22,106 nt of DNA from a candidate division KSB1 bacterium (GCA_022566355.1 JADFJB010000082.1:1-22106); one strand, 5' to 3'. Shown: positions 1 to 6,823, counted from the stretch's first letter. The notes: generated from the sequence alone by a model not told the origin. Made by a program: numbers and translations.

Positions 1-294
1 TTTAGAAAAATATTTCAGAAACTACTTAACTATAAAAATTATTATCTTTATTTTGTTGGCAAATAAAATAAAAACTCCCCAATAACAACTAGCTGGATAT
101 CAGGGAACCGACAAATTTGGGGAGGGAAAAGGCTGTGGCAAGGTAATTGCAATTTAGTAATTAAAAATCAAGAGCGGGATTCACCGTTCTGTAATTCCTG
201 TATCTGGCTGAGTTTTTCCTTCGGTGGAATCTGCAAGCTCCTTTTATTTTAACCCGCTTAAAAACAAACAATTGTGAATTTTGGAGAAAGAATT
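1..294. other. AT-rich 5' region with one perfect inverted repeat
   Basis: I see no credible gene here. The one structured piece is CTCCCCAA at 75-82 and its exact reverse complement TTGGGGAG at 117-124, an 8-bp stem around a 34-nt loop. It lies about 170 bases before the start of the propeller gene and would be in its leader if transcription starts upstream. I could not match it to a riboswitch family, and no run of T follows it. The ribosome binding site GGAG (283-286) for the next gene closes the region. Confidence 0.4.
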
Positions 295-1740
295 ATGGCA
301 AAGAGATGTTTACTAACTATTGTGTGTATACTTTTGCTCCTGAACTCGGGAGTCCTGTGGGCACAGCAAAAGCAGACAGAGGGTCCATCATCCGCTGCGA
401 CGAGAAAGGCAGCGGCGCCAGGTGTTGTTGGTATAAAAGAATTGGCACCAGCACTTTTGGGAGCGGACATTCGCACAACCACGAGCGCCAACCCACAGAA
501 CGAGACCACTATTGCGGGAGATCCATCTAATTCCCTTATAGTCATTGGTGGATTCAATGATTACAGGCTTGGAACAGGCTTTGGAGGCAACGGGGTTGTC
601 TTTTCAGCAGATGGAGGAGCCACATGGGTTGACAACGGCCCGGCCGTTGCTCTGCCAGCAGGCTTCACAAATAGTGGTGGAGACCCGAGTATTGCGTTCA
701 ATTCGAGTGGCCGTGCTTATTATGCCCATATCGCTTCGGCAGCTGGAGCCTCTATCTTCACCCGAAACAATGGGATATTTGTCTCATCCAGCACCAATGG
801 CGGTGTGACCTGGTCCCCGACGGTGGGAGTAGCAACCAATATATGGCCAGGTTTTGGTACCGTTCCATTTGAGGATAAAGAGATGATCGCTGCGGATGAG
901 TATCCGGGCAGTCCATTTACCGATGGTGTGTATGTCAGTTGGACCCGGTTTTATGACGGTGTCCATCCGGCGAATGCTGTTGCTGGAGGAGGTGACATTA
1001 TGTTTTCCAGTTCTTCGGATAACGGCGCAACCTGGTCTGCACCCATCATTGTATCTTCTCCTGCCAACGAGCCGGCTAATGGCGGTACAGGGACCAACGG
1101 AACTTCTTTTGTTCAGGGCTCAGAACCCGAGGTTGAGGCAGACGGCGATGTCTACGTGGTCTACTGGTTTGGAAACCGAACGAATGTCTCCCGCTCAACG
1201 GATGGAGGTGGTTCCTTCGGGGTAGCGACTTTTCCATTTGGCGTTCCTTTCGCTGTATCCGGAGTGCCTAGTCCGTTGCCGTCTGAGACCTTTCGAGTCA
1301 ACCCCTACCCGAACATCGAGACCGATCCAACGCGGCCGGATCATGTCTATGTCGTTGCAGCAGACGCCGATGGCCCAACGCCTCTGGCTCAAGTTGGCGG
1401 TGGTACCCGCGCCACCGATGCAGGTGCTGATATCATCTTTGCGAGATCGACCGACAACGGTGCCACCTGGAGTCCGACATTAATCTTGAACGACGACCCA
1501 GCCGAAAACAACCAGATCTTTCCCTGGATGGCGGTCGACCAAAACACCGGCGACATCTGTGTGATTTGGTACGATACGCGTTTGGATCCAGTAGGAGCGG
1601 ACGGGATCAAGGACCTGGACGTGTTCGCCACGATTAGTACGGATGGCGGCGCCACCTGGTCGCCAAACGTTAGAGTTACCGATGTATCGTTTGATCCTAA
1701 CGTCGGTAGTGTCTTTGCTGGCGCTACCTTCTTTGGCTGA
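295..1740 (+). CDS. Secreted Asp-box (BNR) beta-propeller, sialidase-like; N-terminal part of a frameshifted gene
   Basis: The product starts with a clear signal peptide (MAKRC, then a Leu/Val-rich core, ending near WAQQ) and is exported. ATG 295 is chosen because GGAG lies 8 nt upstream; an in-frame GTG at 274 lacks such a site. Six Asp-box motifs of form SxDxGxTW are encoded at 604-627, 791-814, 1012-1035, 1195-1218, 1447-1470 and 1636-1659, the mark of sialidase/BNR propellers. Substrate is unknown; Asp boxes are structural, so sialidase activity is not shown. The frame ends at TGA 1738-1740 in the middle of a conserved-looking stretch (FFG, then DYNGL in the next frame), so the natural protein very probably continues in the +1 frame to 2329. 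Base composition is visibly richer in G and C than neighbouring genes, which may mean transfer. Confidence 0.82.
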   Translation: MAKRCLLTIVCILLLLNSGVLWAQQKQTEGPSSAATRKAAAPGVVGIKELAPALLGADIRTTTSANPQNETTIAGDPSNSLIVIGGFNDYRLGTGFGGNGVVFSADGGATWVDNGPAVALPAGFTNSGGDPSIAFNSSGRAYYAHIASAAGASIFTRNNGIFVSSSTNGGVTWSPTVGVATNIWPGFGTVPFEDKEMIAADEYPGSPFTDGVYVSWTRFYDGVHPANAVAGGGDIMFSSSSDNGATWSAPIIVSSPANEPANGGTGTNGTSFVQGSEPEVEADGDVYVVYWFGNRTNVSRSTDGGGSFGVATFPFGVPFAVSGVPSPLPSETFRVNPYPNIETDPTRPDHVYVVAADADGPTPLAQVGGGTRATDAGADIIFARSTDNGATWSPTLILNDDPAENNQIFPWMAVDQNTGDICVIWYDTRLDPVGADGIKDLDVFATISTDGGATWSPNVRVTDVSFDPNVGSVFAGATFFG

Positions 1741-2329
1741 TTACAACGGTCTCGGGGTCACGCCCAACAGTCGATTCCACGCACTGTGGACGGACAATTC
1801 CGTAGGCGAACAGGAAATCTTTTATGATTTTAAAGGAGGAGAAGTAACGGGACTGGTATTCCGCGTGGAACGCGCCACTGGCGACGTGTTTGCGGCAGGT
1901 GCGTTTATCCCAGGTGGTGCTGACCTGGCTGAACGCATCGATGTTTCTGAGCCGGTCGAACCTGGCGACGTTGTCGAGCTCGATCCCGGCAAACCAGAGC
2001 ACTATCGCAAAGCACGTGGTAACAGCAAATTCATAGCAGGGGTAATCACGACAGAGCCAGGATTTATATTGGGAAATAACCCAGAAGAAATGGAAACAGC
2101 CGAGGATTCAAGTCGTTATATGCTTGCCCTGATGGGCCGAGTGCCGGTAAAAGCTACGTCCGAGAATGGTCCGATTCGGCCTGGAGACCTATTGACAATC
2201 TCCAACAAACCTGGCTTTGCAATGCTTTGTGTTGATATTGAAAAGTGTGATGGCGCTATTATAGGTAAAGCGCTGGAAGGATTAGAAAGTGGGGAGGGAT
2301 TAATTTTGGTTTTGGTGATGGCGCATTAA
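1682..2329 (+). CDS. C-terminal continuation of the propeller gene in the +1 frame, ending in a surface-protein-type domain
   Basis: From 1739 this frame continues the propeller (DYNGLGVTPNSRFHALWTDN, a typical last blade) without a gap, so it is best read as the second half of the gene starting at 295. It then holds about 160 residues with ADLAERIDVSEPVEPGD, an AGVITTEPGF segment, GRVPVKA, ENGPIRPGDLLTISNKPG and IIGKALEGLESGEG. I have seen this type of C-terminal module on large secreted bacterial proteins; it may be tail-fibre or G2-peptidase-like, but I cannot name the family firmly. Separate initiation at ATG 1682 is possible, because codons from there chance to read like a signal peptide ending in PSLA, yet no good ribosome site precedes it. 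The stop is TAA at 2327-2329. Confidence 0.6.
   Translation: MYRLILTSVVSLLALPSLADYNGLGVTPNSRFHALWTDNSVGEQEIFYDFKGGEVTGLVFRVERATGDVFAAGAFIPGGADLAERIDVSEPVEPGDVVELDPGKPEHYRKARGNSKFIAGVITTEPGFILGNNPEEMETAEDSSRYMLALMGRVPVKATSENGPIRPGDLLTISNKPGFAMLCVDIEKCDGAIIGKALEGLESGEGLILVLVMAH
1735..1741 (+). other. +1 frameshift site at GGC TGA T
   Basis: Reading ...TTC TTT GGC then skipping T1738 gives GAT TAC AAC (DYN) and restores the propeller sequence. A one-base insertion or a sequencing error is the simplest cause. The layout, with a U skipped at an in-frame UGA, resembles the RF2 (prfB) programmed +1 site, but the slippery CUU codon and an adjacent upstream Shine-Dalgarno-like element are absent. Confidence 0.7.
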
Positions 2330-2350
2330 TATAGATACCCACTAACTAAA

Positions 2351-2388
2351 CTATTCCCCTCCTTTACAAGGAGGGGCTAGGGGAGGTC
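2351..2388. repeat. Palindromic dispersed repeat, copy 1
   Basis: A perfect 9-bp stem CCCCTCCTT (2356-2364) and AAGGAGGGG (2368-2376) with a 3-nt loop is followed by CTAGGGGAGGTC. Nearly the same 38 bases recur at 2953-2990, and a related form lies inverted at 2796-2842. It follows the propeller gene by about 20 bases and could also stop transcription weakly, though no T run follows. Confidence 0.85.
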
Positions 2389-2415
2389 ATCTAACGTCTC
2401 GCAGGCCATTACTAT

Positions 2416-2790
2416 TTATTTCCAAATACCCTCCAAATTGTGATAAACTTCCGAGTTCGTGAAACGCAAAAACCGAATACCAAAAGATTCAATATACTCC
2501 TGCCTTTGCTTATCGTATGCTCGAATTTCATCGTTTGCATCATGCGAGCTTCCATCAACTTCTATAGCAAGTTTAACCGCAGGACAATAGAAGTCAACCA
2601 CATAAAGGGGGTGTAGTGACGCCTAAAAGTTTTCGGGATACGGCCCTACACTATACTGCCGCCTGAATTTGTATCCTCTCAGTTGCTTACCCTTAAATCG
2701 TCTCCATAACCTTATCTCGGCAGGTGATAAGTTCTTGCGAAGAGCTCTTCTTTTCTCCTTTTCTGATAACTTGTTGTATATCTTGATCAT
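2416..2790 (-). pseudogene. DUF559 endonuclease-like gene broken by a 36-bp in-frame insertion
   Basis: Read on the minus strand from ATG 2790, the protein begins MIKIYNKLSEKEKRR, then NLSPAEIRLWRRFKGKQLRG and YKFRRQYSVGPY, followed after an interruption by VVDFYCPAVKLAIEVDGSSH and a final RFLRFTNSEVYHN segment. This is the full DUF559 domain (PD-(D/E)XK nuclease-like, related to very-short-patch repair endonucleases): VDFYCP, the E-V-D core and the terminal RF-N-EV are all present. Between Y (2638-2640) and V (2599-2601) lie 12 extra codons including TAG at 2623-2625. Without them the protein would be about 112 residues, the normal family size. The frame is otherwise intact, so the lesion looks recent. 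Translation from GTG 2601 could at most give a 61-residue C-terminal piece. Confidence 0.85.
2602..2637. other. 36-bp insertion with amber stop inside the DUF559 gene
   Basis: On the minus strand the inserted codons are CCC GAA AAC TTT TAG GCG and six more ending in TAT, placed exactly between the conserved GPY and VVDFY. TAT stands at both edges (2638-2640 and 2602-2604), compatible with a 3-bp duplication. CTACAC inside the insert is the reverse complement of GTGTAG in the adjoining native sequence. I recognise no element family. Confidence 0.65.
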
Positions 2791-2795
2791 TTTAC

Positions 2796-2842
2796 AACCC
2801 CTCCTAACCTCCCCTTGTTATCCTTGTTAAGGGGAGGAATTT
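2796..2842. repeat. Palindromic dispersed repeat, copy 2 (variant, inverted)
   Basis: CCTCCCCTT (2808-2816) pairs with AAGGGGAGG (2829-2837) around a 12-nt loop, next to AACCCCTCCTAA. Its reverse complement matches copies 1 and 3 in plan (ATTCC.., stem, TTAGG.GGGG-type tail). It ends a few bases before the DUF559 start codon, so it is in the leader or promoter of that gene. Confidence 0.75.
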
Positions 2843-2947
2843 TGTTTGGTTTTGGATATATATTTATCAGTGGTGCTTCTTCATTATCTACTAAATTGTT
2901 TGTTTCATTATTTCCGAAACTCAATTATACATTATTTAATATCAATT

Positions 2948-3055
2948 CTAATCTATTCCCCTCCTTGCTAAGGAGGGGTTAGGGGAGGTTTTTTGAAATG
3001 TTACAATAATTATGTAATTTTTTATACACTGTCGGGTTTGAAAACGAACTTTCAT
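2948..3055 (-). pseudogene. Stub of a DUF433-linked toxin-like gene, running into a repeat
   Basis: The ATG at 3055-3053 overlaps the TGA of the DUF433 gene as ATGA, a classic coupling arrangement. The product would begin MKVRFQTRQCIKNY and stop after 35 residues. DUF433 genes are commonly followed by a DUF5615 PIN-like gene whose product often starts MKxRFQ, so the position and first residues suit a truncated partner. From about residue 22 the codons are made by the palindromic repeat (KTSPNPSLARRG). The identification rests on a few residues and on position, so it is tentative. Confidence 0.35.
2953..2990. repeat. Palindromic dispersed repeat, copy 3
   Basis: CCCCTCCTT (2958-2966), loop GCT, AAGGAGGGG (2970-2978), then TTAGGGGAGGTT. 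It differs from copy 1 at only a few positions and has the same orientation. It provides the tail of the stub gene that overlaps DUF433 and appears to have replaced the rest of that gene. Confidence 0.85.
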
Positions 3056-3366
3056 TCTTGTGAAATCTGAATTTGTCTGCGAGCCTCACCCATTTTCTTA
3101 GAAAAGGCTGTTTCATTGGTATTTTTATGGAGAGTCTTGAACTCAGATTCAGCATTTTTGAGATAAACATTTATTTCCACCCTATGACTTAAATAATAAG
3201 TAATTGCTCCATAAACTTGCTCTAACGTAAGAACAGGAAAACACTCTGCGACAATAGTTTCCGGAGCCAGACCGTCCAAAAAGGCAAACACTACCGAATC
3301 AAGCGAGACCCGTGTTCCTGAAATCCAAAAACAATCATCGCGTTTTTCTACATATTGATTTTCCAT
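3052..3366 (-). CDS. DUF433 family protein, antitoxin-like
   Basis: About 104 residues from ATG 3366. The N-terminal two thirds hold the DUF433 core: YVEKRDDCFWISGTRVSLDS, then FLDGLAPETIVAECFPVLTL, EQVYGAITYYLSHR and EINVYL. DUF433 folds as a small winged/helix-turn-helix protein and usually sits before a DUF5615 PIN-like ribonuclease gene, giving a VapBC-like toxin-antitoxin pair; antitoxin function here is inference from the family. An in-frame GTG at 3396 would add ten residues (MKLKLNNEQI) that lie outside the domain. The partner gene begins with an ATGA overlap but is cut short, so this may be an orphan antitoxin. The C-terminal 30 residues are polar and probably unstructured. Confidence 0.8.
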   Translation of the reverse strand: MENQYVEKRDDCFWISGTRVSLDSVVFAFLDGLAPETIVAECFPVLTLEQVYGAITYYLSHRVEINVYLKNAESEFKTLHKNTNETAFSKKMGEARRQIQISQE

Positions 3367-3412
3367 AATTTGCTCATTATTTAACTTGAGTTTCACATAA
3401 GGTTTTTCATGG

Positions 3413-3485
3413 TTCGACTCCGCTCACTATGTTTCAAGTTAGCCAGCCTGAGCCCTTCGGCTGCGCTCAGGATAAACTCGTCGAA
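3413..3485. repeat. Short inverted-repeat element with internal hairpin
   Basis: The outer ends are TTCGAC (3413-3418) and GTCGAA (3480-3485), exact reverse complements. Inside, CCTGAGC (3447-3453) and GCTCAGG (3465-3471) form a second stem around CCTTCGGCTGC. The make-up (ttcgactccgctcac... cctgagcccttcggctgcg) is like small dispersed intergenic repeats seen in many environmental bacteria. It lies upstream of the DUF433 gene. Confidence 0.7.
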
Positions 3486-3882
3486 GGCTGATAAAAATGA
3501 TAATTTTACAAAAGATTATGCTATGTCGAGCTCACGTTATTTACGTCTTTCATTTGTATGAAAAGATATAAGATAATTTCAAACTATCAATTACCATTGT
3601 TAATTCAATAAGGATAACGCCCTTGTAAGTGAAAGCCAACCATTGGTTTTTTCTGTAAGCAAAGTCTCTCCAAAATAGTCTTGTATTTCAACTGCCATTT
3701 TATTACATTTCAAATAATTTTTTAGGAATTCAACTATACTGATTGAAATGGGTGTTTTTGGTTAGTAGATGGTTTCCGATAGTTCGAATGATTTTGAGAT
3801 TATTGTTTTTTTGCAAACCATTCCGATGAAAAGGTTATCCAATTTTTTATTTTTCCAGGCACATTTGAACACAAAAATAAAA
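3486..3882. other. Intergenic stretch without a convincing gene
   Basis: AT-rich sequence between the DUF433 cluster and the GH2-like gene. On the minus strand an ATG at 3698-3696 opens a 32-codon frame to TAA at 3600 (MAVEIQDYFGETLL...), and the frame stays open upstream without a start. It reads like a protein tail and may be a gene remnant, but I recognise nothing in it. An upstream extension of the next gene, from ATG 3769, also falls here. Confidence 0.35.
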
Positions 3883-6414
3883 ATGTCTTTTAAACCATGT
3901 TTCGTTTTTATATTCTTCTGTTTAGCGGCACTGTTTTTTTGGTTGCCGTTGTATTCACAAGAACCTGACCAAACTTTAGATACTGAAACAAGGCAGGTAA
4001 TCGATCTAAACGGAGAGTGGTCGTTTAAGAAAAAGGGTGAAACTGAGTGGCGCAAAATCGTGCTGCCTTCACCAACTGAAGAAATAGGGGATCTTTTTTT
4101 CCGTCGCACTTTTGAAATTCCGGCAAACATAGGCGATTCACAGTTTTTCATTGTTTTTGAAGGAATTAATTTTTCTTCACGAATTAAGCTAAATGATCAA
4201 TATCTTTCTTCTCAATCTTATGGACATACTTCGATATTAACACCGATTCCAAAGAATTTGCTTCGATTGCGTGGTAGCAATGTGCTGGAAGTTGAAGTGA
4301 ATACGAGTTTGGGGAATAAAACCATTCCTTTACGTCAGGCTTTATTATCGCCGTTACCTTTGCGAGGCATATTTCGTGATATTTATTTGACGATCCAGCC
4401 GGCTATGACAATCAGTTCGGTTGTGGTCAAAAGTGAGCTGGCTAATTCATTGTCTGCCGCCAAATTGGATTTAGAAATAGAGATACTCTCAACGGAATTA
4501 GCTTTTAATACGATGGTGGCTGACAACGATTCCCCTAAGGTTGTTTGTGTTGTGCGAGATGAAGAATCAAATCAAATCCTGGCTACAGCGGAACAAAGCT
4601 TCCGGTTGAACAATGAGTTGAAGAATCAAATCCAATTGTCCATGGAATTTCAAAATCCAAAATTATGGAGCCTTGTTTTCCCCAATCGGTATTCGGTTGA
4701 GGTCAGGATTTTGTATAAAAACAAATTGATCGATGAAGTTGAACAAAAAATTGGAATCAGGGAATTAAAACTGGATAACAATCATTTGTTTTTAAACGGC
4801 GAGCTTTTACCTGTCAAAGGTGTAACATTCCTGGAAAACAAATCAAGGATATTGACCGATGAGCAGGCTCTCACACTTCTCCAAGAAATCAAATCAAATG
4901 GTTTTAATACCATAACCTGGCACAACCCCCCGCCGGCCCATGTCCTTGAGTTGACCGACTCATTGGGCTTACTCAATATTTTGCGAGTCCCATTATGGAA
5001 TGTTCCCGGCGCTGTTTTATCCGACCCGGAGTTTAGCGGACGAATGAGTAGTTTACTTGGCAAGATGGTTCAATTGGCTTCAAATCATGCATCCGTGCTG
5101 GCGCTCTCGCTGGGTGATGGATTCGATGCTTCTTCCGTAGGGACGCAATCATTTATATCGGACCAATTGAATGTAGTCGGGACTGAAAACCAATTTTTCA
5201 TCACGTCCGGATTTCGTAATTATGATTCCTCATTGTCCGAATTTGCTTTTGATTTCATCACTTTTAATCTAACTCTGCATGGTTACAGTGACTGGAGAAA
5301 ATGGTTGGCAAACTGGATAGACGAAGGCTCGGGAATACCCATACTTTATTCTGATATTTCAGTACCATATACTGCCACAAGGTCTGACAGTGAAAATGTA
5401 TCCATCTACGAAGCGATTCAAGCACAAAAGTTAAAGAAGTTAATTGAAGATATCCAAAAGGAACCCACCCTGGGCTTTATGTTAGCCGCGCTCTATGATT
5501 GGCAAATATCTTATCCTTCTGTACTCTCTCTCAAAACCTCGGACAGAAATTTGTTGCCGATCGGGCTATTTACAGTAAGCAACGAACCGAGAATGTCCTT
5601 AAGCATGATGCAAAACTTAAATAAAGGGACGGGGTATCAATTTGAATTTCAGCAAAACACAATCGAGCGGTTTGACACAATATTTATAGTATATGGATTG
5701 ATTGTTATTGTCCTCTTTCTCATTTTCTTTCGCAGGGACCATCGCCTAAGAGGCAATTTTATACGAATACTTTCAAGGCCTTTTGGATTTTATATTGAAT
5801 TAAAAGATGGAAGAAAAATCCCCTGGTTTACTACTTCGATCATTTTAATTACATCGGCATCCAGTTGGGGTTTAATTCTTGGATCGGTATTTTCTTTTTT
5901 GCGCCATCATCCGTTATTCGATTTCTTAATATCTCAATTTTCTCCATCAAACACTGTAAATATTGTTTTGATTTATATGAGTTGGTACCCAATATTGGGC
6001 ATAATCGGTTTTAGTTTATGGACAGCTGTTCTGATTACTGTTTTAGCATTTTATGTTTTGTTTCTTTCCCTTATTACGCGTCGGCGTCTCTCAATTAGAA
6101 ATTCTTTGACGCTAGTTTATTGGGAAAGTTGTATATTTATTTTTTTATTACCTGTTGCATTTATATTTTATAGATTGATGATTATTTCACCAATTCGATT
6201 GCTTCTATTATTGCTCTTGATTATTTTTCTAATTTGGTACATCTATAGAATCTTCACTGGCATTCGCACGGTATTTACAATTAGACCCGGAATGACTATC
6301 GCTTTATTTGTGGGCATTCCAATAATCTTGATTTTAGTGCTAGATATTTTGTACAATCAAAGTAATGGTTTGAATGCACAATTGGTTTATCTTATCCACC
6401 TGTGGTATAATTAA
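3883..6414 (+). CDS. Secreted GH2-like protein with degenerate catalytic site fused to a polytopic membrane domain
   Basis: Residues are counted from ATG 3883, chosen because a signal peptide (MSFKPCFVFIFFC... LYSQ) follows at once; the frame is open back to ATG 3769, which would bury it. Residues 30-150 match the GH2 sugar-binding jelly roll (VIDLNGEWSFKKKGETEWR, FFRRTFEIP, GINFSSRIKLNDQYL), 155-300 an Ig-like sandwich, and about 300-560 a TIM-barrel (FLNGELLPVKGVTFLENKS, NGFNTITWHNPP). Where GH2 enzymes carry the acid/base Asn-Glu (SLGNE), this reads SLGDG, Glu being replaced by Gly413, so hydrolysis by the normal mechanism is unlikely. From about 598 to the end there are several strongly hydrophobic segments (FIVYGLIVIVLFLIFF and others) with Arg-rich loops, vaguely Yip1-like. 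I infer an external carbohydrate-binding module anchored in the inner membrane. No obvious partner gene is adjacent. Confidence 0.78.
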   Translation: MSFKPCFVFIFFCLAALFFWLPLYSQEPDQTLDTETRQVIDLNGEWSFKKKGETEWRKIVLPSPTEEIGDLFFRRTFEIPANIGDSQFFIVFEGINFSSRIKLNDQYLSSQSYGHTSILTPIPKNLLRLRGSNVLEVEVNTSLGNKTIPLRQALLSPLPLRGIFRDIYLTIQPAMTISSVVVKSELANSLSAAKLDLEIEILSTELAFNTMVADNDSPKVVCVVRDEESNQILATAEQSFRLNNELKNQIQLSMEFQNPKLWSLVFPNRYSVEVRILYKNKLIDEVEQKIGIRELKLDNNHLFLNGELLPVKGVTFLENKSRILTDEQALTLLQEIKSNGFNTITWHNPPPAHVLELTDSLGLLNILRVPLWNVPGAVLSDPEFSGRMSSLLGKMVQLASNHASVLALSLGDGFDASSVGTQSFISDQLNVVGTENQFFITSGFRNYDSSLSEFAFDFITFNLTLHGYSDWRKWLANWIDEGSGIPILYSDISVPYTATRSDSENVSIYEAIQAQKLKKLIEDIQKEPTLGFMLAALYDWQISYPSVLSLKTSDRNLLPIGLFTVSNEPRMSLSMMQNLNKGTGYQFEFQQNTIERFDTIFIVYGLIVIVLFLIFFRRDHRLRGNFIRILSRPFGFYIELKDGRKIPWFTTSIILITSASSWGLILGSVFSFLRHHPLFDFLISQFSPSNTVNIVLIYMSWYPILGIIGFSLWTAVLITVLAFYVLFLSLITRRRLSIRNSLTLVYWESCIFIFLLPVAFIFYRLMIISPIRLLLLLLLIIFLIWYIYRIFTGIRTVFTIRPGMTIALFVGIPIILILVLDILYNQSNGLNAQLVYLIHLWYN

Positions 6415-6641
6415 TGTTAAGACAAAGAATTCTAAGCTTTTCACAGGCGGATAGGTAAAATATGGAGTTTGAATCCTGCCAGGTCTGGTTCAAATAATTC
6501 AGAAATGACCGTAAAAATAAGAGCCAAATATTTTTGAATATTTTCACCCTGTTGCATAATTTTTATCTTGCAGGATAAATTTGGTATTTCGATATTGTTT
6601 CGGGATTCGATAATTTATTTTAGGATTTAATTTATAAATTT
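6415..6641. other. Intergenic stretch after the GH2-like gene
   Basis: No gene, RNA or clear terminator could be recognised in these AT-rich bases. They lead into the inverted-repeat element at 6642. The whole gap between the two genes is 441 bases. Confidence 0.4.
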
Positions 6642-6823
6642 ATTAACCTGGATAATTCATAGCCACCAAGACTCAAAGACACAAAGTTTTAAAAATAAAG
6701 GTTAAGAAAGATTGATTTTTTATATCGACCGAAAATTGGTTCATAGTAATCTTCTTTATAACTTTCATATTCTTAGTGACTTAGAGTCTTTGTGGCAAAA
6801 ATTCATGAATAGTGCAGGTTAAT
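6642..6823. repeat. 182-bp MITE-like element with long terminal inverted repeats
   Basis: ATTAACCTG (6642-6650) is mirrored by CAGGTTAAT (6815-6823), and ATTCAT lies just inside both. Further in, 6662-6686 (GCCACCAAGACTCAAAGACA...) and the reverse complement of 6772-6796 (GCCACAAAGACTCTAAGTCA...) agree at about 20 of 25 positions. No frame inside encodes anything recognisable. Elements with CCACCAAGACTCAAAG-type ends are known as dispersed intergenic repeats. The right end is only 32 bases from the smc start, so the element probably carries or replaces part of the smc promoter region. Confidence 0.8.

Noticed and set aside
1-273. Riboswitch in the propeller leader
   Set aside because: The stem at 75-124 is followed by no conserved core that I could match to cobalamin, SAM or cyclic-di-GMP classes.
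274-294. GTG at 274 as start of the propeller gene
   Set aside because: ATG 295 has GGAG at ideal spacing and puts the signal peptide at the N terminus.
2979-3170. 63-codon minus-strand frame
   Set aside because: It lies in another frame over the DUF433 gene and the start of its partner and has no protein-like features.
3769-3882. ATG 3769 as start of the GH2-like gene
   Set aside because: It would place 38 residues before a typical signal peptide; no ribosome site supports it, although none is strong at 3883 either.
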